A DNA stretch of 62,363 nucleotides, from NCBI RefSeq assembly GCF_900109655.1, contig NZ_FOAT01000012.1:60853-123215 (forward strand), read 5' to 3'. Of the stretch, positions 23,421 through 30,679 are shown one piece after another (the stretch's first letter is position 1; the number at the start of each line of letters is the position of its first letter). The notes beneath the pieces are model-generated. The model ran no database searches. It saw only the letters and a list, made by a program, of their open reading frames with translations, and was not told where the DNA came from. The translations under genes were made by a program, and so were the position numbers. Source of the stretch: Hominimerdicola alba (lineage in GTDB: Bacteria > Bacillota > Clostridia > Oscillospirales > Ruminococcaceae).

Positions 23421-24632
23421 CTAACGTGCTGTGGCGTGGCTCTGCGTGCGCATGAGCCGTGTGTATTTAGCATTCTCTAATCTATCATATTGCTTCTTCA
23501 AGTTATTGGCCTTGCAGAAGTCGTTATATGCTTTCATGTGCTTCCGCAGCAGGCTTACTGCTCTGTCGTAGTCTGCTTGATACTTCTCTCGCTCAGATGC
23601 AGGGCAGTTCCTTAGTGCTGTATCTCTGCCCACAACGTTCTCCTTGTCGCGCCTGATCTTGCGCTCCATAGCTCGCTGCTTCTGCGAGAGATCGTAGGCC
23701 TTCTGGTTCTCTTCGGTGTCGAACTTCTCATAAGGGTTGCGCCCGAGAATACCGGGCCCGAAGCTGTGCCGGCAGTTCCACCCGCACAAGCCCTCGCCTG
23801 TACCATATCCGCACACATCGAAGTTCGGCAGTTCCTTTGTCTTGCCAGTCCTGCTGTACTGCTTGGCCTGCCACCAGAAGTGGTTACCGGGGTTATGTCC
23901 TCCGTCACCGTATCGGGCACCCATGTGTCCTGAGACCTGGATAACATCATGCTCGTTGTCGATCATGCCCTGCAGTGATATGTTGCCGCACGCTTGCGCT
24001 GTGCCTGTTCTCACCGCTCTGAGCGTTGCTACCTCGATAGTGTCTTTGTGGTAAACGTACTGACCACTGGGAGCATCACCGTAGGTGATCGTAAGCTGTG
24101 TTTTACACAGTTCATCGACTGCCTGCCTTACTGCTTCCTGATAGGACGTAGCACCTGTTACAACTTTCATGTGCGCTTCATCGAGAAGTCTGATAAACCG
24201 CTGCTGCGAGCTGTGTGCTGTTGTCCTGGTCAAGTTGTGGAATGTACCATAGGTGCGCTGCATTGTGTCCTGCATGATCTGCACCATTCGGGGGAGCTTG
24301 TTGATAGGTAAGGTCTTTGTGCCTTGCGCTTCATAGATAGCTCTGTCTGCATCCCAAGCTGTAATACCTGCATCCTCGAAGATAGCTGCTATCTCTCGGT
24401 CTGCTTTACCGGTCCACTTAGCAAGCTTGCTCTTAACTGCTTCATAGTGTGCATTAGCTTCTTTCAGCACTTCTAACTGCCAGATATCAGACTGTGACAG
24501 CTTGAAAGGATCCTCGTGCTTTAGCCGTGCCATTAACCGGGAGACTATGTCTTTCAAGATGAAAGTATTGAGGTCGTCAATCAATGGCTGCATAGGCTCG
24601 ATAAGAGCATCTATTTCCTCAGGAGTTAGCAC
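23421..24632 (-). CDS. Minor head protein (Phage_min_cap2-like)
   Basis: Encodes 403 aa. N half helical; a central Mu F/SPP1 gp7-like core contains VATLRAVRTGTAQACGNISLQGM, VQVSGHMGARYGDGGHNPGNHFWWQ-like and CGYGTGEGLCGWNCRHSFGPGI motifs with conserved Cys/His residues, typical of this minor head family. It helps portal incorporation and DNA ejection. It abuts the portal gene (one-base overlap of stop and start codons). Confidence 0.87.
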   Translation of the reverse strand: MLTPEEIDALIEPMQPLIDDLNTFILKDIVSRLMARLKHEDPFKLSQSDIWQLEVLKEANAHYEAVKSKLAKWTGKADREIAAIFEDAGITAWDADRAIYEAQGTKTLPINKLPRMVQIMQDTMQRTYGTFHNLTRTTAHSSQQRFIRLLDEAHMKVVTGATSYQEAVRQAVDELCKTQLTITYGDAPSGQYVYHKDTIEVATLRAVRTGTAQACGNISLQGMIDNEHDVIQVSGHMGARYGDGGHNPGNHFWWQAKQYSRTGKTKELPNFDVCGYGTGEGLCGWNCRHSFGPGILGRNPYEKFDTEENQKAYDLSQKQRAMERKIRRDKENVVGRDTALRNCPASEREKYQADYDRAVSLLRKHMKAYNDFCKANNLKKQYDRLENAKYTRLMRTQSHATAR

Positions 24633-26071
24633 TAATCATCACCCTCTGCGGAGAGCTGCTGTTGGAACAGCTGTACTTCTGCATCAGCTATCTGCGCTTC
24701 TGCTATCATAGCCTTTGCTTCTTCCTCGGTCATCTTCTCGAACTTCATCAGGTACACCCACTTAGGCACCCACCCCTGCATAGCGTACATACGCCAGTTC
24801 GCTTTATCCTCCTCGTAGGAGTATGTGATATCACCAAAAGCAAACTGCAGCTCGTATTCACCGAGTGGTGCAAGGTTCATGAGAGTTGCTATCTTATCAG
24901 CACCCTCAATAGCCTGTTCAAGTGCAGCCTGCAGAGCATCACGGTCGTCCTTAATGGTCTGTATGGTGTCTCGGTCGTCACTCTCTATCTGAGTAGCGGT
25001 TACCATACCACGCTGACCGTCAAGAACGAATACGCCCTCAGAGAATCCACACTTAACGCCTGCCATTGAAAGGTTAAAGTTGATATCCTGCAAGCGGGAT
25101 TCGGTAAGCAGTGTAGCTGTATGCTCTTTGATGCTGCTGTTGCTTGCATCGTCCAAACCGATACCGAGCTGCTGCACAAATCTCGGTAACTTGAAGTTCC
25201 TGTTATCGGCAGAACGTTTAATGCTCTGACCGATGAACGTCATGTGCTTGCTGTCCTCGATCTCGGTGTCCTTGCGGGAGATAGCCACATCAATGGCTCT
25301 AAGCTCGGTCAGAGCGTTGGCAAATATCGACACACCGAGAGGTGAGGTATCATCGATATTGTTTGAGCCCGGTACACGGTAGTAAGCGAAAAGGGGCTTA
25401 GTCAGTCCGCGTATGTAAGTGTCGGGCTGCAGGTGTGCCCAAGCTCTGACCTCAGTTAGAGGAACAGGTGTGCCGAGTGTTGTGTTACCGCTGATATCTG
25501 TACCGTTCCTGAATGCCTTGTTGGTCACCTGATACAGCGATTCACCGTCAACATCGACAAACCTGTGATATTCAAGGCGTGTATAGGTGTTGCTACCCTC
25601 TACTGCCTGAACTGCGAATATCGCGCCTGTTATCTCGCGGTTACCGTTTACTTCGGTTACTCCGAAGCTACCCGGAAGAACGAAGTCCCAGCTCGTGCCG
25701 TTCCAACGTATCATCATACCGCCGAGCCTGTCTGCTTCGCACATCTTCTCGGGTAGTCTCTTTATCAGATCATCGGTTATGTTCTGCAGGAAGTCAGCTC
25801 TCGCAGAGCCGCCGCTCACGCTGATACCGATGTCGAGTGTGGTAAGCTTCGCCCTGGTATCAGCTATGAACTTAGCCATGTTGACGGTCTTTATACCATC
25901 CTCACGGTCTACCCACGGAGCTTTACCCTTCGAGATGTTATCCCAATTGTTAAGCGCGTTCTGCATCTGCGAAGATGATATAAGCTTAACACCGAACTCA
26001 CGTCCTATATCCGCATTGGTTGCACCGAACAAGTTGCCTAACCTCCCAAGCAGGCGTGTAAAAATACTCAT
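24632..26071 (-). CDS. Portal protein
   Basis: Encodes 479 aa with the order and features of Firmicute Gp6/A118-type portals: N-terminal helical wing, central GGMMIRWNGTSWDFVLPGSFGVTEV, tunnel-loop region with DTSPLGVSIFANALTELRAIDVAISR, and a C-terminal acidic helical barrel (MTEEEAKAMIAEAQIADAEV). Forms the dodecameric DNA port in the capsid. Confidence 0.88.
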   Translation of the reverse strand: MSIFTRLLGRLGNLFGATNADIGREFGVKLISSSQMQNALNNWDNISKGKAPWVDREDGIKTVNMAKFIADTRAKLTTLDIGISVSGGSARADFLQNITDDLIKRLPEKMCEADRLGGMMIRWNGTSWDFVLPGSFGVTEVNGNREITGAIFAVQAVEGSNTYTRLEYHRFVDVDGESLYQVTNKAFRNGTDISGNTTLGTPVPLTEVRAWAHLQPDTYIRGLTKPLFAYYRVPGSNNIDDTSPLGVSIFANALTELRAIDVAISRKDTEIEDSKHMTFIGQSIKRSADNRNFKLPRFVQQLGIGLDDASNSSIKEHTATLLTESRLQDINFNLSMAGVKCGFSEGVFVLDGQRGMVTATQIESDDRDTIQTIKDDRDALQAALEQAIEGADKIATLMNLAPLGEYELQFAFGDITYSYEEDKANWRMYAMQGWVPKWVYLMKFEKMTEEEAKAMIAEAQIADAEVQLFQQQLSAEGDD

Positions 26072-26083
26072 ATCATCACCGCC

Positions 26084-27319
26084 CTATATATCAAACATTA
26101 ATTCGTCTCGTAGTATCGTATAACAGAAGTACCTCAGTTCGTCCATAGCGTGGTCGTTCTCTTTGATGACCGTGTCCACACTTGCATCTTCTTTCCAAGA
26201 ATAGCTGTCGAACTCCTTGATAGTGGACTTGCAGCTGTTGTGGAAGTGCAGCACACCTGCATTGAGATACTTCGTAACTGTCTGTATGCCGTTGAGTACA
26301 TCGTTGATTGCTTTTCTTACATCGTACTCGCCATACTTCAAGATCGTTTCAACCATAGCCGCAGCCGAAGGGTCAATAACGATACACTCTATCGGGTAAT
26401 CACCGATGAGGTCTTTCAGCATCTTGTAATACCGCTCGTTGTCAACTCTCTTTGCAGAACCGCCGCGGTAATACAGCTCCTTGATCTTCGTAGCTGTCTT
26501 ATGCGTTGGGTCGTAGTCGTAAAGACCCGCTGCAAATGGATTGACTGTACCATAGTCCACAGCAACGAAGTATCGGTGCCGTGCATTGAACGTTGGTACA
26601 GTATCGATAAGATGCTTTTCTCTGTCGAACATCGGGTACACAAGACCCTCAGCTCTTACCCAGAGACCGAGAATGTAACGGCGGTAGAACACGCCTGTGT
26701 ACATCTTCTCGTATCGTTCTTTGATTTCAGGGGACAGGCTGAGATTGTCATCCATCGTGAAATGGAGATACAGAGCGTTCTTCTTCATTCTCTGCTGGAT
26801 CCACTCCAAGTAGAACCAGTGAGAGGGGTTCTCGGGGTTACAGTTGAACCAGAACTTAGAGCCCTCTACCGAACAACGCGCCATAGCCTGCTCAACAAAT
26901 GACCTGGGCATCAGAGCGACTTCGTCAAAGAACACGCCTGCAAGTGTCATACCCTGTATCAGAGAGTAACTGCTTTCGTCCTTACCGCCGAAGAGGTAGT
27001 AAGTGTTGGTCTTGCCTGCCGCTGAAACGATTATCAGGTTCTCAGACCTACGCTCGGTTATCGTGTAGATACCCTCTAGCCATTGGCTGAGGTGCGAGAT
27101 AACGTTACGTCTGAGAGCTTCTATTGTCTTTCCGCATATAGCGAAAAACTGATTGTTATATCTTGTCATCGACCAGTTAATGAAGCCGATTGACATTGAC
27201 AGTGTCTTGCCTGATCTGATAGAGCCGTCACAGATTATCGCATCATAGTTCCTCAGATTCGGGCGATTCCACCAAGTCAACGTCAGATTCTGACGTTTCC
27301 CGAATTTCCGGAATATCAT
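26084..27319 (-). CDS. terL: Terminase large subunit
   Basis: Encodes 411 aa. The start is the ATG after AGGAGGTTGAATTGG, a ribosome binding site inside the small-subunit gene, so the genes overlap by 77 bases. ATPase: Walker A GSIRSGKT, Walker B AGVFFDEVAL. Nuclease: acidic residues in VAVDYGTVNPF, CIVIDPSAAA and HAMDELRY. PBSX-family layout. It cuts concatemers and pumps DNA through the portal. Confidence 0.93.
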   Translation of the reverse strand: MIFRKFGKRQNLTLTWWNRPNLRNYDAIICDGSIRSGKTLSMSIGFINWSMTRYNNQFFAICGKTIEALRRNVISHLSQWLEGIYTITERRSENLIIVSAAGKTNTYYLFGGKDESSYSLIQGMTLAGVFFDEVALMPRSFVEQAMARCSVEGSKFWFNCNPENPSHWFYLEWIQQRMKKNALYLHFTMDDNLSLSPEIKERYEKMYTGVFYRRYILGLWVRAEGLVYPMFDREKHLIDTVPTFNARHRYFVAVDYGTVNPFAAGLYDYDPTHKTATKIKELYYRGGSAKRVDNERYYKMLKDLIGDYPIECIVIDPSAAAMVETILKYGEYDVRKAINDVLNGIQTVTKYLNAGVLHFHNSCKSTIKEFDSYSWKEDASVDTVIKENDHAMDELRYFCYTILRDELMFDI

Positions 27320-27731
27320 CCAATTCAACCTCCTGTGAGCTGCTCTCCTCGATCATCTTGAACAAGTTGTTTTCCTTGTCCTCGCCCTTAGCTGCACCAA
27401 GTTCTCCGATCGAATCAAGGTACAGCGCTATTGCCTGTGTGTTACCTGTCTGCGCGGTCTTTACGAGCGCATCAGCTATCTGGAACTTCTGTGTCAGTTC
27501 CTCATCAGGTACGCCTAAGTTCTTCAAGCGCTTACGTATTCGTGCATCTTTGATAGGCAAGCCTGAGTATAGCAGCAGCAGGTCTGCCATAGCTTGGCGC
27601 TTCTTGCGTGCTTCATGTGAAGCCTTGCCGCCTGCTGACTGTATAGCACGAGCTTCCTCAACAGGGATTTCGTTGAAGAGCCTTAGGTTCTTGTTCTGTG
27701 GTCTGTACTTCTTCTCTTTTTCGTCAGCCAT
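27243..27731 (-). CDS. terS: Terminase small subunit
   Basis: Encodes 162 aa from the ATG after AAGGAGGTGTATAGC. N half has a KASHEARKKRQAMADLLLLYSGLPIKD stretch and ELTQKFQIADALVKTAQTGNTQAIALYLDSIGE, the pattern of phage small terminases of this type; the C end is very acidic. Recognises the packaging site and loads the large subunit. Its 3' part carries the internal start of terL. Confidence 0.87.
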   Translation of the reverse strand: MADEKEKKYRPQNKNLRLFNEIPVEEARAIQSAGGKASHEARKKRQAMADLLLLYSGLPIKDARIRKRLKNLGVPDEELTQKFQIADALVKTAQTGNTQAIALYLDSIGELGAAKGEDKENNLFKMIEESSSQEVELDDIPEIRETSESDVDLVESPESEEL

Positions 27732-27755
27732 GCTATACACCTCCTTGCTTTAGCG

Positions 27756-27860
27756 TTATGCTGATACTGGGGGCTTGCTGCCGTGTGTCTGAAAAACGAC
27801 TATTCCCGCAGTCGGTAGGAATGAGCCCTCGATTAAGGCTTGACCGCCGTAGCTTCTCAT
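27756..27860 (-). CDS. Possible small ORF before terS
   Basis: A 34-aa frame (MRSYGGQALIEGSFLP ... PPVSA). The frame is open further upstream into the preceding gene, with an in-frame GTG near 27932, but neither start has a convincing ribosome binding site. It fills a 178-base gap that otherwise holds nothing recognisable. Confidence 0.3.
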   Translation of the reverse strand: MRSYGGQALIEGSFLPTAGIVVFQTHGSKPPVSA

Positions 27861-27909
27861 CGTGTCCGAGCTTGAATAGCCGTTTATCGTTGTTAGTTCT
27901 GTCGGTGTA

Positions 27910-28290
27910 TCACTTGTTGTTGGTTCCGAGTACACCGCGCTGTGCTCTGTCAGTTACACGCTTGTTCATCCACATGAGCGCTTCTTCGATGTGGGTGAGA
28001 GCACAAGCATTTTCACGGCAGGCGAACTCGCCGCTCTGGAAACCTTTGAGCCTGTCGCGGACGATCTCCAACAGATCAGTGTCCAGTACACCCGGGATGC
28101 TGTTAGGGTCTTTCCTCGGTCCGTTCTGGAAGCTGATATCCTGACTGGGGTACATATTGCCCTGCTCATCACAGCCAGTAGGCGAGATGCGGTACTCATG
28201 ACTTGCGTTGCCTGCACCGGGCTCGTCTACTGCGTATACCTCGTTGAGGTTGTTTTCTGTCTGAATGCGTATCAGCTTTCTGTTTTCCAT
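27910..28290 (-). CDS. Acb2/Tad1-hairpin-like protein, candidate anti-CBASS/Thoeris sponge
   Basis: Encodes 126 aa; ATG follows CGGAGGGCTAACG. The pattern ISFQNGPRKDPN ... LLEIVRDRLKGFQ ... FACRENACALTHIEEALMWMNKRVTDRAQRGVLGT is that of a widespread phage family sharing the CREN-x-ALT-x-EEA-x-W helical hairpin of Acb2/Tad1-type cyclic-nucleotide sponges. Those bind CBASS or Thoeris signal molecules and blunt abortive defence. It is the first gene after the late promoter, a suitable place for counter-defence. Assignment is from memory of the motif; ligand binding is inferred. Confidence 0.65.
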   Translation of the reverse strand: MENRKLIRIQTENNLNEVYAVDEPGAGNASHEYRISPTGCDEQGNMYPSQDISFQNGPRKDPNSIPGVLDTDLLEIVRDRLKGFQSGEFACRENACALTHIEEALMWMNKRVTDRAQRGVLGTNNK

Positions 28291-28307
28291 CGTTAGCCCT
28301 CCGCTAG

Positions 28308-28412
28308 TCGTTGTTTTGAACACCCTGCTCAGAATCGAACTGAGCCGCACATGATGTGCTGCTGTCCTGCTAGGTGATATGCACCCGCTGCCGCTGCTGA
28401 ATACAGCGGGTG
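28308..28412 (-). other. Structured leader of the late transcript
   Basis: The late mRNA begins near 28578 and has an untranslated leader of nearly 290 bases before 28290. It contains a perfect 10-bp stem GCACCCGCTG/CAGCGGGTGC (28381-28413), TCCGGC/GCCGGA further upstream, and a T-arm-like hairpin GCTCAG-TTCGATT-CTGAGC close to the gene. No open frame with a start signal was found in the leader. It may be regulatory RNA. Confidence 0.4.
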
Positions 28413-28584
28413 CAAGAAGGTAGAAAGGAGAATTAAATGCCAGAACAGCAGTAAATGGTCAAACCTGCTGCCCGAGCCCCATGAGAATGAAACACAAGTC
28501 GTAGTACAATGGCGGCATTGTCCGGCAACATCAAGCCGGAGGCATACTCGATGCGCCTACCGCCTGTTGTATCTACTTGCGTAT

Positions 28585-28613
28585 ATTATACACCAGATGT
28601 TGTGTTTTGTCAA
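28585..28613 (-). promoter_or_regulatory. Late promoter
   Basis: On the minus strand: -35 TTGACA (28608-28613), 17-bp spacer, -10 TATAAT (28585-28590), a perfect sigma-A consensus. It faces the anti-defence candidate, terminase and all structural and lysis genes. Such a strong promoter must be silenced in the lysogen; the nearby palindromes are the likely means. Confidence 0.88.
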
Positions 28614-28677
28614 GGGGTAAAACACAACATCTTGTGGTTAAAGACAAAATAGCCAAAAATAGCCACAAGATGTTGTG
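28591..28677. promoter_or_regulatory. Three CACAA-N4-TTGTG palindromes at the late promoter
   Basis: CACCAGATGTTGTG (28591-28604, filling the spacer), CACAACATCTTGTG (28623-28636) and CACAAGATGTTGTG (28664-28677). Centres are 32 and 41 bp apart, close to whole helical turns. The sequence differs from both other operator families of this phage. The binder is unknown; the small XRE protein at 46505-46729 is a candidate. Confidence 0.75.
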
Positions 28678-28690
28678 TGTTTTGTATTAA

Positions 28691-30076
28691 TTATCCTTGC
28701 TTTGCAGCCCTCAGACGTACCCTCAGGGCGTTGAGAAGTCCTTCCTGTGTTAAGTCTTTCGCGTGGAGAGCCGTTATAACATCCTCGTCAGCTCCGCCCT
28801 TGACGATCAGGTGATGCACGATAACCGGGTGTGTCTGCCCCTGCCTGTGCAGTCTCTTGTTCGTCTGTTGATACAGCTCCAAGCTCCATGTCAAACCAAA
28901 CCAGATGATGTGATGTCCTCCGCGCTGCAGGTTCAGACCATAGCCGCATGATGCAGGCTGCACGAGCATCAGATCTATCTTGCCATCGTTCCAGTCCTGC
29001 TTCTGCTGCTCTCCCTCATACACAGCTACGCGCTTACCTGTTTTCGAGAGCGCCTGCATGAGCCTGTCCTTGTCGTGCTTGAAGTTATAGCAGATTATCG
29101 CGTGTTCGTCTCCGAGCTGCTCAACGGTCTCCAAGAGCGCATCAAGCTTGCAGGACTGCAGTTCTATCACCTTGCCGTCCTCGTCATACACTGCGCCGTT
29201 GCACAGCTGCAGGAGCTTGTTGGTCAGCACCGCAGCAGTACCCGCCGTGATCGTGCTTTCGTCAACCTCGATGAGCATATCATGCTCTAGCTTCTTGTAT
29301 GCTGCTGCAGCAGGCTTGTCAAGCATAACAGGTATGTCGTTGTACATCAGCTCCGGCAAGGACAGATAATCGGCTGACCTCATGGATATGCAGATATCAG
29401 ATATCCGCTTGTAGATCTCTTTGTCTGCTCCGTCCCTCAGAGCATAGCTGTAGATTATCTGACCATTCCGCTTGTCGGGTGTGAAGTACGCATCACGGTA
29501 AGCGGTTATTGTTCTGCCGAGCCTTTGCCCTCCGTCCAGTAAGTACACCTGAGCCCATAAGTCCATGAGGGACTTCGGAGAGGGCGTACCGGTCAGGAGC
29601 ACCATGCGATTGATACGGCTGCGGACTAGCTTCAATGCCTTGAACCGCTTAGCCTGATGATTCTTGAAGCTTGATGATTCGTCAAGAACCACCATGTCAA
29701 ACGGCCACTTGTGTTTATAATACTCAACGAGCCATTGGGTGTTCTCGCGGTTTATCAGGTAGATGTCCGCGGGAGTATTGAGTGCAGCTATGCGCTCAGC
29801 CTGAGTGCCCATGACGAAGGAAAAGCGAAGTTCAGAAAACTCTAACCACTGTGCTCCTTCTGTGTGCCATGTGGATTCAGCTACTTTCTTCGGTGCTATG
29901 ATTAAAGTCTTGACAATTTGCAAATAATGATACTTCAACCGCTTTACTGCATCGAGTGTTATAGCAGTCTTGCCGAGACCCATTTCGAGGAACAAACCAA
30001 TGTTCGGTGTATCGATTATCCTGTCTCTGCAATACGCCTGGTAGTTATGCGGTACAAAGTGCTTAGGACTTCCCAT
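28691..30076 (-). CDS. SNF2-type DEAD/DEAH helicase
   Basis: Encodes about 461 aa; start uncertain between the ATG at 30076 and GTG codons at 30082/30085 near GAGAGG. Motif I LEMGLGKTAIT, motif II VLDESSSFKN, motif III LLTGTP, motif V-VI region GLNLQRGGHHIIW and QQTNKRLHRQGQTHPV. These identify a phage SNF2/Rad54-like ATPase, common beside VRR-NUC and VapE genes. Acts on DNA during replication or recombination; exact role unknown. Its start region overlaps the end of the VRR-NUC gene. Confidence 0.9.
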   Translation of the reverse strand: MGSPKHFVPHNYQAYCRDRIIDTPNIGLFLEMGLGKTAITLDAVKRLKYHYLQIVKTLIIAPKKVAESTWHTEGAQWLEFSELRFSFVMGTQAERIAALNTPADIYLINRENTQWLVEYYKHKWPFDMVVLDESSSFKNHQAKRFKALKLVRSRINRMVLLTGTPSPKSLMDLWAQVYLLDGGQRLGRTITAYRDAYFTPDKRNGQIIYSYALRDGADKEIYKRISDICISMRSADYLSLPELMYNDIPVMLDKPAAAAYKKLEHDMLIEVDESTITAGTAAVLTNKLLQLCNGAVYDEDGKVIELQSCKLDALLETVEQLGDEHAIICYNFKHDKDRLMQALSKTGKRVAVYEGEQQKQDWNDGKIDLMLVQPASCGYGLNLQRGGHHIIWFGLTWSLELYQQTNKRLHRQGQTHPVIVHHLIVKGGADEDVITALHAKDLTQEGLLNALRVRLRAAKQG

Positions 30077-30380
30077 GTTCACCACACACCTCTCTCACAA
30101 ACTCCATCGCCTGCTCCATGCCAATGACCACACGCACATCAACACCCAAGTGTCTTAGCTTCTTATGGATATACTTCTGACGTGGCGACACGATACCGCC
30201 CTCACGTTTCAATTCAACAAATATGATCCTGCCATGCGGCAGAATACAAATCCTGTCTGGCACTCCACTAACTGACGGACTTACGAACTTGAAGAAAATC
30301 CCGCCATGCAGTTTCAGCTTCTGCCGCATTTTGTTCTCGATTTCTGATTCAACAATATTCACCTTGAAAAATACCTCCAA
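30063..30380 (-). CDS. VRR-NUC domain nuclease
   Basis: Encodes 105 aa, a stand-alone VRR-NUC (PD-(D/E)XK type) domain. Core residues: SGVPDRICIL (D) and IIFVELKREGG (E-x-K), followed by SPRQKYIHKKLRHLGVDVRVV. These nucleases act on branched DNA, often with the SNF2 helicase encoded next. Preceded by iteron cluster 2. Confidence 0.9.
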   Translation of the reverse strand: MEVFFKVNIVESEIENKMRQKLKLHGGIFFKFVSPSVSGVPDRICILPHGRIIFVELKREGGIVSPRQKYIHKKLRHLGVDVRVVIGMEQAMEFVREVCGEHGKS

Positions 30381-30397
30381 AATTCTATCAAAAACAC

Positions 30398-30638
30398 GGT
30401 TACAAAAAATTTGCTATATATTCCCCTATATATGCGTATATGGCGTATATGCACCCATAACATATATATTTTAACTCTATTATATATTTTTTTGTAACTT
30501 TGTAACCTGTATATAGAAAACCGCGTATTATAGGGATTTTTTGCGGTTACAAACTCGGTTACAAATGTATATTTTCGTTTGTAACTTTGTAACCGAAATT
30601 TGCTGCGGTTACACTTGTTTGTAACCAAGTTTGTAACC
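30398..30638. repeat. Iteron cluster 2 with AT-rich segment, candidate replication origin
   Basis: Ten GGTTACA(AA)/TTTGTAAC(C) words: 30398, 30491, 30499, 30545, 30557, 30578, 30586, 30607, 30618 and 30630, often in divergent or tandem pairs. They flank GCGTATATGGCGTATATGC (30434-30452) and an AT-only stretch around 30462-30490. It sits between the VapE primase-helicase and VRR-NUC genes. Primase-helicases of this class in satellite elements load at iteron/AT-rich origins. The element aligns in architecture with 3030-3293. No gene is seen in this gap. Confidence 0.7.
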
Positions 30639-30679
30639 ATGGTTTATAACACTATTTTGCTCTCTGTGCGTGGGTCGCA

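Noticed and set aside
28308-28350. Possible extra tRNA or tRNA-Sec with TCA anticodon (T-arm-like hairpin, partial acceptor pairing)
   Set aside because: No D arm, the putative anticodon loop lacks U33, and a perfect 10-bp hairpin upstream competes; only the T-arm-like stem is convincing.
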